In this document: in pieces, positions 1-7,295 of the stretch
Numbering within the stretch: position 1 is the first letter of the stretch
Layout of the letters: each line of letters opens with the position of its first letter
NCBI GenBank assembly: GCA_020072815.1
Contig: JAIQGE010000020.1
Span: forward strand, 1-64,000
Reading direction: 5' to 3'
Length of the DNA stretch: 64,000 nt
Origin: Terriglobia bacterium
GTDB lineage: Bacteria > Acidobacteriota > Terriglobia > Terriglobales > Acidobacteriaceae
Notes under the pieces: model-generated
The model's database searches: none
What the model was told of the DNA's origin: nothing
The model's input: the letters and a program-made list of their open reading frames with translations, nothing else
Made by a program: the position numbers and the translations under genes

Positions 1-2896
1 AGACCGTACCCGAGTCATAGACGGTGTCCGGCGTCTGGTCGCAGATCTGGCGCGGCGGGCACGGCGGCGCCGGAATGATCACCATCTGCTCGCTGCCGCC
101 GATGCTCACGATCGCCGTGGCCGAGGTGGACACGGTGCTGGTATCGGTGGCCGCCGGAGCCGACGAGTCGCCGGGCTCTTCCACTTCGTACAAGCGCCCC
201 AGCGCGTCGGCGCACGTCCGCCGCGCTTTGCCCGCTTCATCTTCGGCCAGCGTGCAGTTGTCCTGGTAGGTGACAGTAGCGAAGCTTCCGTCCTGCTTTT
301 GCACCAGCACGGGACGGTCCAAAGCGTCATAGATGTTTTGCGTCACGCCGTAGGTGGCATCGCTGGTGTTGAAATACGGGTTGGTGACCGACGCCACGCG
401 GCCCGCGGGGTCATACACGGTGTCCACCGTTGCCGTGCCGCCGGGCATGGGATGCTGGCCTTTGTTTCCGCGGCCCAGACCGTCAAACATGCTGGTGGCT
501 GAATCAGTGAGCGCGCTGGTGATGGTCCGGGTGCGGGTGACCGACCAGGGCAGCGACGTAGTGGAGTAACTAAGACTGGTGGTTGCGCGCAGGCCGCCGT
601 TGGCCGCGTCCACCGGGGCTTGCGCCGAGGTGATGCGGAACATTCGATCGTATTCGTAATTGCTGGTCTGGCCGTTCTGGTCGGTGAAGCTGGTTAGCAC
701 GCCGGTGTTGAAATCATAAGCCGCGATGACGCAGTGGGTGACCGTGCCTGCATTGGTGGTGGGCGAGCAGGTCTGGGTGACGTACGCGCCCACGTAGGCC
801 GAATCGTAACTGAGCGTGGTGGTATGCCCCAGCGGATCAATCTTCTGATACGGTTCGCCGGTGTCATACCAGTTGGTGTGGCTGGAGACCAGGCTGCTCG
901 CGTTGAGCCAGTGGCTGACGGTGGTCGGATTGCCGCGTACCGCAGCCGGAGGCGCGACGTGCTGCGTGGTGATCAGCGGCGAGGGCGACGTAAAGTAGGC
1001 TGCCTCGTCGTACAAATATTCCGATTGGGCTATGCACGACGCGGTCCCGCCCGTCGCGTTGATCGGGCAACCAGACTTGGTGTTGTTGGCTGCAACCGGA
1101 TCAATCACCACGGTGGAGGCCGGCAGGTCCACCATGTTCGCCGTCAGGTAATTGCTGTTCTTCTGCCATTGGTAGACAGTGTCGGTCTCGCGCAGCAGCA
1201 CCCAGGGGACGTTGGGGTTGGGGTCTTTCCAGTCGTAGACCAGCTCCTTGACCGTATTTCCGAAAATGGGCAGGCCCGCTCCCAGGCCGGGGTCGGGATC
1301 TTTGTGGACCTTCTTGACCTTGGTGGCCGTTCTGTTGGTGTAGAGCGTGGTCAGCACCTCAGTGGCAAAGACGTTGGTCAAACCCGGTGCGCTCGTGCTA
1401 CCGGGGCCGCCATTATCAAGTACAGCGTTGGTGGCGACGTAGGTGGTGTCTGAGCGCTGCATCGGCTGGTTGGCGCTTTGAGCGCCTTGATACTGCACGG
1501 TGGCCGTCTCATAGAAACGGCACACCGGCGTCAAACCGGCGGGCAGCGCCACGCTGGAAATCTCAGAAAAAATGTGCTTCGTATCATTGCCGAGAGGATC
1601 GGTGACCACGTTGGTCTGTTGTCCCCCGGAGGGAGCTCCCCAACTGTAGAACCAGGTGGACGAGCGTCCCTGGCCGTCGTTCAGCGTGCGGCTGGCGACT
1701 GCCCGGCTCCGCTGCGTGTTGTTTTGGGGATCGCAAGCATTGAAGTCCACCGTGGTCCAGGCGTAGCTGATGGAACCGCCGGTAGGGAGAACGACCGAAC
1801 TAAGTTCGCCGTAGCTGTCATAGTCGAACGTCCAATGACTGCCGTCGGCAAGCACCACAGAAACCACGGGAAAGGAATCCTGTGACGCTTCCTGCACGGT
1901 GATGCTGGTGTTGTACGGGTTGGGTTGATTGAAAGCCGTTTGCAGGTGGATAAGCGCGTTACATAGTTTGATCTGGCGGGTTACGCCGTTCGGATCCTGA
2001 TAGAAATAGAGGGTCGCTGAAGTAATGGTGTGTGCGCTGGCGCAGCCGGTGTAGTCCGTGGTCGAGGTGCCGGTGAATAGCGGGTTCCTGCCCAACGTGT
2101 CCACCGTAGGATTCAGGTTCATTGGGCCACGGATTGATACCTGGTTCCCGTTGCTGTCAGTGACCAGAGAGGCAAAGGCGACTTGCGAGCAGTACTGATC
2201 GCCGGCGAGCGTGTCATCAAACAAGGGTGGATGGTTGCCGGGGGCGGAAAGGCCGGTAAGCGATGGGTGTCCGCAGCCGGTGGTAGGGCCGAAGCTTCCC
2301 TGGTATACGGTGCCGGAGCGATCCGTCACCGTGAACTGATCGCGTATGTTGGGATAGTCGCCGTCTGGAACGCTGAGGGCAAGGTGATATCCGGAGAGGT
2401 CAGCCGTATCAAACTGCGTGGCTTCGCCGTAAACGTCTTCCGTGCCGGCTGCGCCGTGCACCGGATGAGACGCGCCATCAGCATCAATGACTGTGTAGCC
2501 GTAAGCGGCAAACGTGGTGGTGCCCTGGCCGCTCATGTATTGTTTGTTGATGGTGCGATGGACGCTCAGGCTGGGAGTGATGTGAATGCTGACACCAGTG
2601 CCACCCTTTTGCCATTTGCATCCGATGGCGCCGCCAGGAAGTGGCCCGCAGACAGCCTGCCAATCCTTGGAGCTGCCATACAACGAGTAGCTGAAGGTAA
2701 GCGCGCCGCGCCCTGGTGCGCCCGGAATCAGCGGCGCGTGAAACATCAGGTTGCCGTTCATCACGTTGACCGTGTCCAGATGGCTGCCTTCATAGGACCC
2801 GAACGGCTTCCAGCCGTTTTCGAGGTTCGGTGGGGTCTGGGCCAGGCATACTTCTGCTACTAGACTCATCAAGATTGCCAATACGAGCTTTTTCAC
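1..2896 (-). CDS. Secreted RHS/YD-repeat protein (N-terminal part, runs off the left edge)
   Basis: The frame opens at a GTG at 2896; in the stretches I translated (near both ends and around 1381-1500) it has no stop, so at least 965 residues lie in the window and the C-terminus is missing. It begins with a signal peptide (MKKLVLAILMSLVAEVCLA|Q). A region follows that contains the phrase NVMNGNLMF, typical of the start of RHS-type secreted proteins. The part near the left edge has YD-like repeats: DPLGHTTTLSYD, DRMFRITSA, DALGRLYEVEEPG and TVYDSGTV. Family knowledge: RHS/YD proteins form large beta-cage shells, often with a variable C-terminal effector that would lie outside the window. The upstream 50 bp shows only a weak ribosome site. 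Strong call for the family, open for function. Confidence 0.85.
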   Translation of the reverse strand, partial: MKKLVLAILMSLVAEVCLAQTPPNLENGWKPFGSYEGSHLDTVNVMNGNLMFHAPLIPGAPGRGALTFSYSLYGSSKDWQAVCGPLPGGAIGCKWQKGGTGVSIHITPSLSVHRTINKQYMSGQGTTTFAAYGYTVIDADGASHPVHGAAGTEDVYGEATQFDTADLSGYHLALSVPDGDYPNIRDQFTVTDRSGTVYQGSFGPTTGCGHPSLTGLSAPGNHPPLFDDTLAGDQYCSQVAFASLVTDSNGNQVSIRGPMNLNPTVDTLGRNPLFTGTSTTDYTGCASAHTITSATLYFYQDPNGVTRQIKLCNALIHLQTAFNQPNPYNTSITVQEASQDSFPVVSVVLADGSHWTFDYDSYGELSSVVLPTGGSISYAWTTVDFNACDPQNNTQRSRAVASRTLNDGQGRSSTWFYSWGAPSGGQQTNVVTDPLGNDTKHIFSEISSVALPAGLTPVCRFYETATVQYQGAQSANQPMQRSDTTYVATNAVLDNGGPGSTSAPGLTNVFATEVLTTLYTNRTATKVKKVHKDPDPGLGAGLPIFGNTVKELVYDWKDPNPNVPWVLLRETDTVYQWQKNSNYLTANMVDLPASTVVIDPVAANNTKSGCPINATGGTASCIAQSEYLYDEAAYFTSPSPLITTQHVAPPAAVRGNPTTVSHWLNASSLVSSHTNWYDTGEPYQKIDPLGHTTTLSYDSAYVGAYVTQTCSPTTNAGTVTHCVIAAYDFNTGVLTSFTDQNGQTSNYEYDRMFRITSAQAPVDAANGGLRATTSLSYSTTSLPWSVTRTRTITSALTDSATSMFDGLGRGNKGQHPMPGGTATVDTVYDPAGRVASVTNPYFNTSDATYGVTQNIYDALDRPVLVQKQDGSFATVTYQDNCTLAEDEAGKARRTCADALGRLYEVEEPGDSSAPAATDTSTVSTSATAIVSIGGSEQMVIIPAPPCPPRQICDQTPDTVYDSGTV

Positions 2897-3844
2897 ACAC
2901 GCCTCCGCGATCTTCGGACACACATGGGTTGACGACAGATGGGCCTATCGCACAGCAACTGCGGCGTCCAGCAGCGGTACTGGACGGCTGACAAGGGGGT
3001 ATCAGTACAGTTAAGAATTAAACTTCACAGGCTAGGACAGCTTATAGCAGCGGAGGATGAGAAAGGCAATTGTCCTTTACATAAAGTTGGTACATGAACC
3101 CAGCATGCCGCCTTGGCCGCCGGCGGTCATGATTTTGCTCTAGCAAAAGATAACGCTGCCACATCGCCCAGTGACCCCACCGGACTTCCTTTATAGGTCG
3201 CTCCATGCGCGCTGCGCGCCATCTTCAACCACCAATCAGGCCATGTTCGCGCGCCAGCTCCGGGATGGTGTCTATATAGCACGGCCAGCCCGGCAGATGT
3301 TAGCCGCGCTCGCCGTGATTCCGGAGAAGGGTTCCCGGTTCCTGGGGTAGCGCTCTTTGCATCACACCGCTCAATCCCAGACACGTATAGCGTCGGTGTT
3401 TCCGACGCTCCGTCGATTTGGATCGGGAGGGGCGTTCCAAAAGCCTCGGCTCAACGACGCTGCTAAGTGACTGAGTTTATGCTCCCCACGCAGGACATTA
3501 TCTCCGTACCAGAATCAGCTGCGGAACGAGCATTCGGAGTCAGATCATTCTCTTTCTACGTTACAGAAACAGAATGCCTTGCCTGGTTTTCCACAGGCTG
3601 AGCTCGGACTTCACAATAATGGCCTCAAACGTCGACCATATATATAGAGGGCATAAGGTCGCGCATTAGGTGGGAGCCAGATTCCCCGCGCGGGCCCTTA
3701 ACCGATTCTAAAACGAAACGTCAGCCGTCTCGGAAGAGACGGCTTTTTGTTTCCGGGACCGCTGTGTTCGGCCAAGAGCCGCCCTATCCCATGGAATCAC
3801 CTCCAAAACCAAAAACTCACTATGGCTAAGTCAAACGGGAAGCC
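2897..3844. other. Gene-poor, lower-GC stretch between the RHS gene and the recombinase region
   Basis: I see no convincing protein gene here. The open frames present (for example 3127-3384 on the minus strand) lack a ribosome site and have no recognisable protein pattern. The AT-rich segment near 3640-3650 (catatatatag) could hold a promoter, and the segment ends in a strong intrinsic terminator at 3723-3748. Something is therefore probably transcribed rightward here, most likely a non-coding RNA or a decayed gene. Confidence 0.5.
3723..3748 (+). terminator. Strong intrinsic terminator without an obvious upstream gene
   Basis: A perfect 9-bp stem, AGCCGTCTC / GAGACGGCT, with a GGAA tetraloop is followed by TTTTTG. 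The hairpin reads rightward. The nearest rightward reading frame upstream is not a credible gene, so it may end a small RNA starting in the AT-rich stretch near 3640. Confidence 0.8.
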
Positions 3845-4154
3845 ATGCTGAGCCTGCAAAAATGCCGATTGCTTCTCGGCATGGATTGCGAGCTCACCGA
3901 CTCCCAAGTTGAGCTACTCAGAGAACAGCTCTACGCTCTGGCAAATTGCACTCGACGCATTTCACCAGGTCACTGAAACTCCATTCGATAGTGAACGGCA
4001 GCCGTCAGAGGTTCCTATAAGACATCGGCAGGAATCCGACGAACCGGTCACTACCAATCCTGGAGCTCCAAACGCCAATGCTGAAAGAAACAGCCGAGCG
4101 CGAAGGCACCGATTGTGTTCGACCCAAAAGCACGATTCAAGAAACATCCCTTGA
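3845..4154 (+). pseudogene. Small element-associated protein broken by a 1-base frameshift
   Basis: The first frame starts at ATG 3845 and reads a Leu/Cys-rich start (LLLGMDCELTDSQVELLREQ followed by LYALA), then stops at 3976. From 3945 the second frame reads IALDAFHQVTETPF and continues to 4154. Joining them by skipping one base near 3944 (gca-a-att) gives a continuous LYALA-IALDAFHQ helix. From memory, similar small proteins (LLG..C.LTD.EVE.LR.QLYALA) occur just upstream of recombinases in other bacteria. The join is my inference. It could be a true pseudogene or a sequencing error. Function unknown. Confidence 0.5.
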
Positions 4155-4368
4155 ATCGTCGCTAAGGGCGTGCCTTCAACGTGATACACACGTGAAGTGT
4201 GTCTTGCGAACGCGTCAGTAAGGCGCACCTGAGCGCAACAGGCTCACAATTTCTAGGCTGACAAGAACGCAAGTTGGGCTTTAGTGAACGGTCTACACCT
4301 CGGCAAACGCGCTATCGAGTGTGGCGCCATTGACATTGGTTCCTTGGTATGAGATAGGTATATATCAC

Positions 4369-4611
4369 ATGAAACAGCATTCAACCCGTGAAGCCGCAAG
4401 AATTCTCGGTGTGAGCATGGCCACGATTAACCGGTACGTCGCAGCTGGAACTATTCCCCTGCCGCCTTTGACCCGAGTAGGAGGCGTGACGGTTCGTCTG
4501 TGGAACCTTAAGGACATTGCGAAAGCCCAAGCAGTCATACGGGGCTTTACGGATGGCAGGAGAACCCGGCACCGCAAGACAGAGGTCTCTAACACGAGAT
4601 CTCAGAGGTAA
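4369..4611 (+). CDS. Helix-turn-helix DNA-binding protein (MerR/excisionase-like)
   Basis: An 80-residue protein starting at ATG 4369 (MKQHSTREAARILGVSMAT). Residues 4-25 form a MerR/Xis-type helix-turn-helix (TREAARILGVSMATINRYVA), and a wing-like segment follows (PPLTRVGGVTVRLWNLKDIA). A longer frame opens at 4321 but adds no conserved sequence. It ends 3 bp before the serine recombinase, so the two are surely co-transcribed. By analogy with other integrative elements it could be a directionality or regulatory factor for the recombinase; that role is inferred. The C-terminal 25 residues are basic (RRTRHRK). Confidence 0.75.
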   Translation: MKQHSTREAARILGVSMATINRYVAAGTIPLPPLTRVGGVTVRLWNLKDIAKAQAVIRGFTDGRRTRHRKTEVSNTRSQR

Positions 4612-4614
4612 GCG

Positions 4615-6123
4615 ATGGCAGAAAGAGTCGTTGTCTACACCCGCGTATCGACCGAAGAACAGGCCAAGGACGGCACAAGCCTTGCTGCTCAAAAAGCGGC
4701 ATGTTTGGAATACTGCGAGCGGCAAGGCTACAGGGTCGCCAAGATTTTTGTGGAAGAGGGCGAATCGGCCAAGACCGCGAATAGGACGCAACTCAAGGCG
4801 CTGCTGGCTTACTGTCGCACCGAGAAAGATATTAAGGCCGTGTTGGTGCACAAGCTAGACAGATTTGCTCGCAACGCAACTGACCACACGCAAATGCGCG
4901 CCTTGTTGTCGGGGTTCGGCGTACACCTTCGCTCTGTCACGGAGCCGATTGACGACAGCTCGACCGGAAAATTCATGGAACACGTGCTGGCTGCGGTCGC
5001 TGAGTTGGACAACAACATCCGTACCGAGCGCAGCGTAAAGGGAATGACTCAGCGATTGAAGGACGGTCGCTGGACATTTTCCCCTCCCCTCGGCTATCGG
5101 GCTGGACGAGACGCGACAGGTGCTAAGACAATCATTCCGGACGAGCACTCTGCCCCATTGATTACCCAGGCGTTTGAGGAGTTCGCTACAGGACTGCACA
5201 CGAGAGAACAGGTGCTCCGAAAGCTCACTCTGCTTGGCCTGCGGACAAAGAAGGGCAAGTTCCTCAGTTCGCAGACGTTCTCCCAAACACTGAGAAAGCC
5301 CGTGTACGCCGGTCGAATTGTGGTTCCCGAGTGGAACATTGATGTTCCCGGCAAGTTCCAACCTTTGGTGACTCAGGCTGTCTTTGACAACGCGCAAGCG
5401 ATTCTCAGTGGCAGGGCTGTATCCATCACCCCGCGCGCCCGCAATCACGCCGACTTCCCTCTGCGCGGTTTCGTGAAGTGCGGATATTGCACTGAGCCCC
5501 TCACGGGAAGCTGGTCGAAAGGACGCAGCCGCTATTACGCCTACTATCACTGCGAAGATGGATGCAACCGCGAGACAAAGGATGTGATGGAGGCAAAGTT
5601 CGAGCAGTTCATTCGTACCCTGGAACCAAATGCCGCGTACATGCGCCTGTACCGTGAGATCGTGCTTGATGTCTGGCGCAAGAAACAGGGCGACAGCCAG
5701 CAGATGCAAGGCGTCGTTTCCCGCAAGATTAGCCAATTGCGCGAGAACAAGACAAAGCTGGAAGAGGCATTCGTTTATCAAAAGGCGATTGACGCAGACA
5801 CGTACAAGGAAATGCGGGCAAATCTGATTGAGGAGCTGACCCTCGCGGAAATGGAGCTACGGGATGCCCAGGCCGAAGAGATCGAAATAGAGACCGTCCT
5901 GGATTTCGCAGACATGGTGCTAACGAACGCATCGAACCTCTGGAAAGCCGCTCCAGTAGAGCAGAAACAGCGTTTGCAGCAGGTTCTATTCCCTGAGGGT
6001 GTCACCTATTCTGATGGAAAATATCGAACCGCTGTAACCTGCTTACTTTTCAACGGAATGGGAACAAACAAGATCAAAAATGAACGTTTGGTAGCGCTAC
6101 CGGGAATCGAACCCGGGTTTTAA
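4615..6123 (+). CDS. Large serine recombinase / site-specific integrase
   Basis: 502 residues. The N-terminal resolvase domain spans about 1-150 with the catalytic Ser12 in YTRVSTEEQ, and the LVHKLDRFARN motif follows at about residues 79-89. The recombinase domain spans about 155-270 (GYRAG..). A zinc ribbon is seen at about 288-316 (CGYC...CEDGC), then a long charged coiled coil at 350-440. This order is that of large serine integrases and transposases. The ribosome site GAGAGGTAAG precedes ATG 4615. The last codons (LVALPGIEPGF) are antisense tRNA-Glu sequence, so the gene end overlaps the tRNA 3' half tail-to-tail. The gene and its two upstream ORFs are lower in GC than the flanks, which suggests an acquired element. 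Confidence 0.93.
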   Translation: MAERVVVYTRVSTEEQAKDGTSLAAQKAACLEYCERQGYRVAKIFVEEGESAKTANRTQLKALLAYCRTEKDIKAVLVHKLDRFARNATDHTQMRALLSGFGVHLRSVTEPIDDSSTGKFMEHVLAAVAELDNNIRTERSVKGMTQRLKDGRWTFSPPLGYRAGRDATGAKTIIPDEHSAPLITQAFEEFATGLHTREQVLRKLTLLGLRTKKGKFLSSQTFSQTLRKPVYAGRIVVPEWNIDVPGKFQPLVTQAVFDNAQAILSGRAVSITPRARNHADFPLRGFVKCGYCTEPLTGSWSKGRSRYYAYYHCEDGCNRETKDVMEAKFEQFIRTLEPNAAYMRLYREIVLDVWRKKQGDSQQMQGVVSRKISQLRENKTKLEEAFVYQKAIDADTYKEMRANLIEELTLAEMELRDAQAEEIEIETVLDFADMVLTNASNLWKAAPVEQKQRLQQVLFPEGVTYSDGKYRTAVTCLLFNGMGTNKIKNERLVALPGIEPGF

Positions 6124-6163
6124 GATTGAGAATCTCACGTCCTAACCCCTAGACGATAGCGCC
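6089..6163 (-). tRNA. tRNA-Glu (anticodon CTC), CCA encoded
   Basis: The minus strand folds as a cloverleaf. The acceptor is GGCGCTA/TAGCGCT with discriminator A and encoded CCA. The D-arm is GTC-TAGGGGTTA-GGAC, the anticodon stem TGAGA/TCTTA carries loop TTCTCAA (anticodon CTC), and the T-arm is CCGGG-TTCGATT-CCCGG. The 5' end is 6163 and the CCA ends at 6089. Its 3' half overlaps the final codons of the convergent serine recombinase, so it is a likely integration target. Confidence 0.95.
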
Positions 6164-6189
6164 ACACATTTTTTCAGCGGACGAAGAAA

Positions 6190-6218
6190 AGTATATCAAA
6201 GGAATTTCGCGCTGCGAA
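6190..6218 (-). promoter_or_regulatory. Possible promoter of tRNA-Glu
   Basis: On the minus strand a TATACT (6195-6190) lies about 26 bp upstream of the tRNA 5' end. A TTCGCA about 17 bp further upstream could serve as a poor -35 box. Judged by eye only. Confidence 0.3.
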
Positions 6219-6231
6219 GCCGCCGCCAGGC

Positions 6232-6306
6232 TCGTGTGGCACAGCCGGGGCCCCCGACACTCGTTTCGCGTGGTGGGGTGGAGGCGCCCTCTCGGCTGTG
6301 CGGACT
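6232..6306 (+). repeat. Dispersed GC-rich intergenic repeat, copy 1
   Basis: This block (cgtgtggcacag..., then ttcgcgtgg.ggggtggagg, then ctctcggctgtg) matches, in inverted orientation, the block at 26872-26946. Shared pieces include CGTGTGGCACAG, CCGGGGCCCC, TTCGCGTGG and GGGGTGGAGGC. The ends carry an inverted GGCACAG..CTGTG pair. It sits in the 430-bp gap between tRNA-Glu and the DUF2934 gene. I see no gene in the rest of that gap (6307-6596). Confidence 0.65.
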
Positions 6307-6596
6307 TCTTTTTGCTAGACGACCGCTCCTGTGCCGATTTCGGGTGAAATTTACCACTACCTGCCGTGCCGGCTGGTCCGCGCCGGCGAAAGTTTCCCGC
6401 GCTCCGTCGCTCAGCAAGACCCTAACCCCTTCGTGCGCCCCGGCACGCGAGTCACGTTACCGTCGTACCCGCCAAGTCACGTCTTTTTTGCGCTGCGCGC
6501 TCCCCAACGCCCGCGGGATTCTCTATAATTCCTGATGACAGTGCGCCCACTCGTCGCATCATAATTTTGCAGGAAAGGGCAGGGGCACCAAGCTGT

Positions 6597-6863
6597 ATGT
6601 CAACTAAGAATTCGGGCGCCTTCCGGAAGAATGCTTCCCCGGGAAAATCCAAGGGACAGACCAAGACCGTCACCCCCATCAACGCGGGAACGTCCACTAC
6701 CTTTAATTTGACGCAAATTTATCCTGAAATCGTGGATGAAGTCCGCGTGCGCGCCTATGAGCTCTACGAGCAGCGCGGCCGCCAGGATGGCAATGACCAG
6801 GATGACTGGATCCGGGCGGAGGAAGAGGTCCTTTCCCGCTATCAAAAGGCAAAAAGCGCTTAG
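6597..6863 (+). CDS. DUF2934 family small protein
   Basis: 88 residues from ATG 6597. The N-terminal 40 residues are low-complexity and basic (NASPGKSKGQTK). The C-terminal part (VRVRAYELYEQRGRQDG...DDWIRAEEEV) is the short helical DUF2934 module, which is frequent in Acidobacteriota and often described only as 'RAYELYE' proteins. A TTG 30 bp upstream could extend it, but the purine-rich site GGAAAGGGCAGGGGC suits ATG 6597. The receiver gene begins 7 bp after its stop, so they are likely co-transcribed. No biochemical function is known to me. Confidence 0.8.
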   Translation: MSTKNSGAFRKNASPGKSKGQTKTVTPINAGTSTTFNLTQIYPEIVDEVRVRAYELYEQRGRQDGNDQDDWIRAEEEVLSRYQKAKSA

Positions 6864-6870
6864 CGCCATT

Positions 6871-7254
6871 ATGAAACAGGCTCTCCTGTTGGATGACAAC
6901 CCAGCCCAGCTCACCATTCGTGAGCTGGTTCTCCGCAAAGCCGGCGTAGAAAGCCACGTGGCCACCAACGCGCGCACCGCGCTGGCCCTGCTGCGCAGCG
7001 CGATGGGAAGAGAAAAAATCGGCGTGGTCATCACCGACCATTTCATGCCGGAGATGGATGGCGTGGAGTTTGTGCGCCAGTTGCGCGCCTTTGCCCCGGA
7101 ACTCCCGGTCATCCTGATTAGTGGGCAGCCCGACGCGGATTCCGAATATGCCGGCCTCAACATCATTTTCCGCTGCAAGCCTTGCGAGCCGGATGACCTG
7201 ATTGCCACAGTCCGGTTTGCGCTTTCTGATCGTCCCCAACGGGCCTTTGCCTGA
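6871..7254 (+). CDS. Single-domain response regulator (CheY-like receiver)
   Basis: 127 residues. The acidic pair is in LLLDDN (Asp8/Asp9), the phospho-acceptor is Asp56 in VITDHFMPEMDG, the Ser/Thr position is in ILISGQ, and the conserved Lys is Lys103 in RCKPCEP. No output domain follows, so it must act through protein contacts or phosphotransfer. ATG 6871 is chosen because it begins exactly at the receiver fold. A longer in-frame opening at 6736 overlaps the DUF2934 gene. No histidine kinase is adjacent. Confidence 0.9.
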   Translation: MKQALLLDDNPAQLTIRELVLRKAGVESHVATNARTALALLRSAMGREKIGVVITDHFMPEMDGVEFVRQLRAFAPELPVILISGQPDADSEYAGLNIIFRCKPCEPDDLIATVRFALSDRPQRAFA

Positions 7255-7295
7255 TTTGCCGTATTGCAGTCCCCGGCAAAAAATACTAAGCTCAA

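Noticed and set aside
3326-3360. GGTAGCGCT with nearby GGTTC resembling the tRNA-Glu end (candidate attachment duplicate)
   Set aside because: Only 9 bases match and AGCGCT is self-complementary; the flanks do not align, so chance is likely.
3127-3384. 85-codon open frame on the minus strand
   Set aside because: No ribosome site, no family pattern, basic low-information composition; probably chance.
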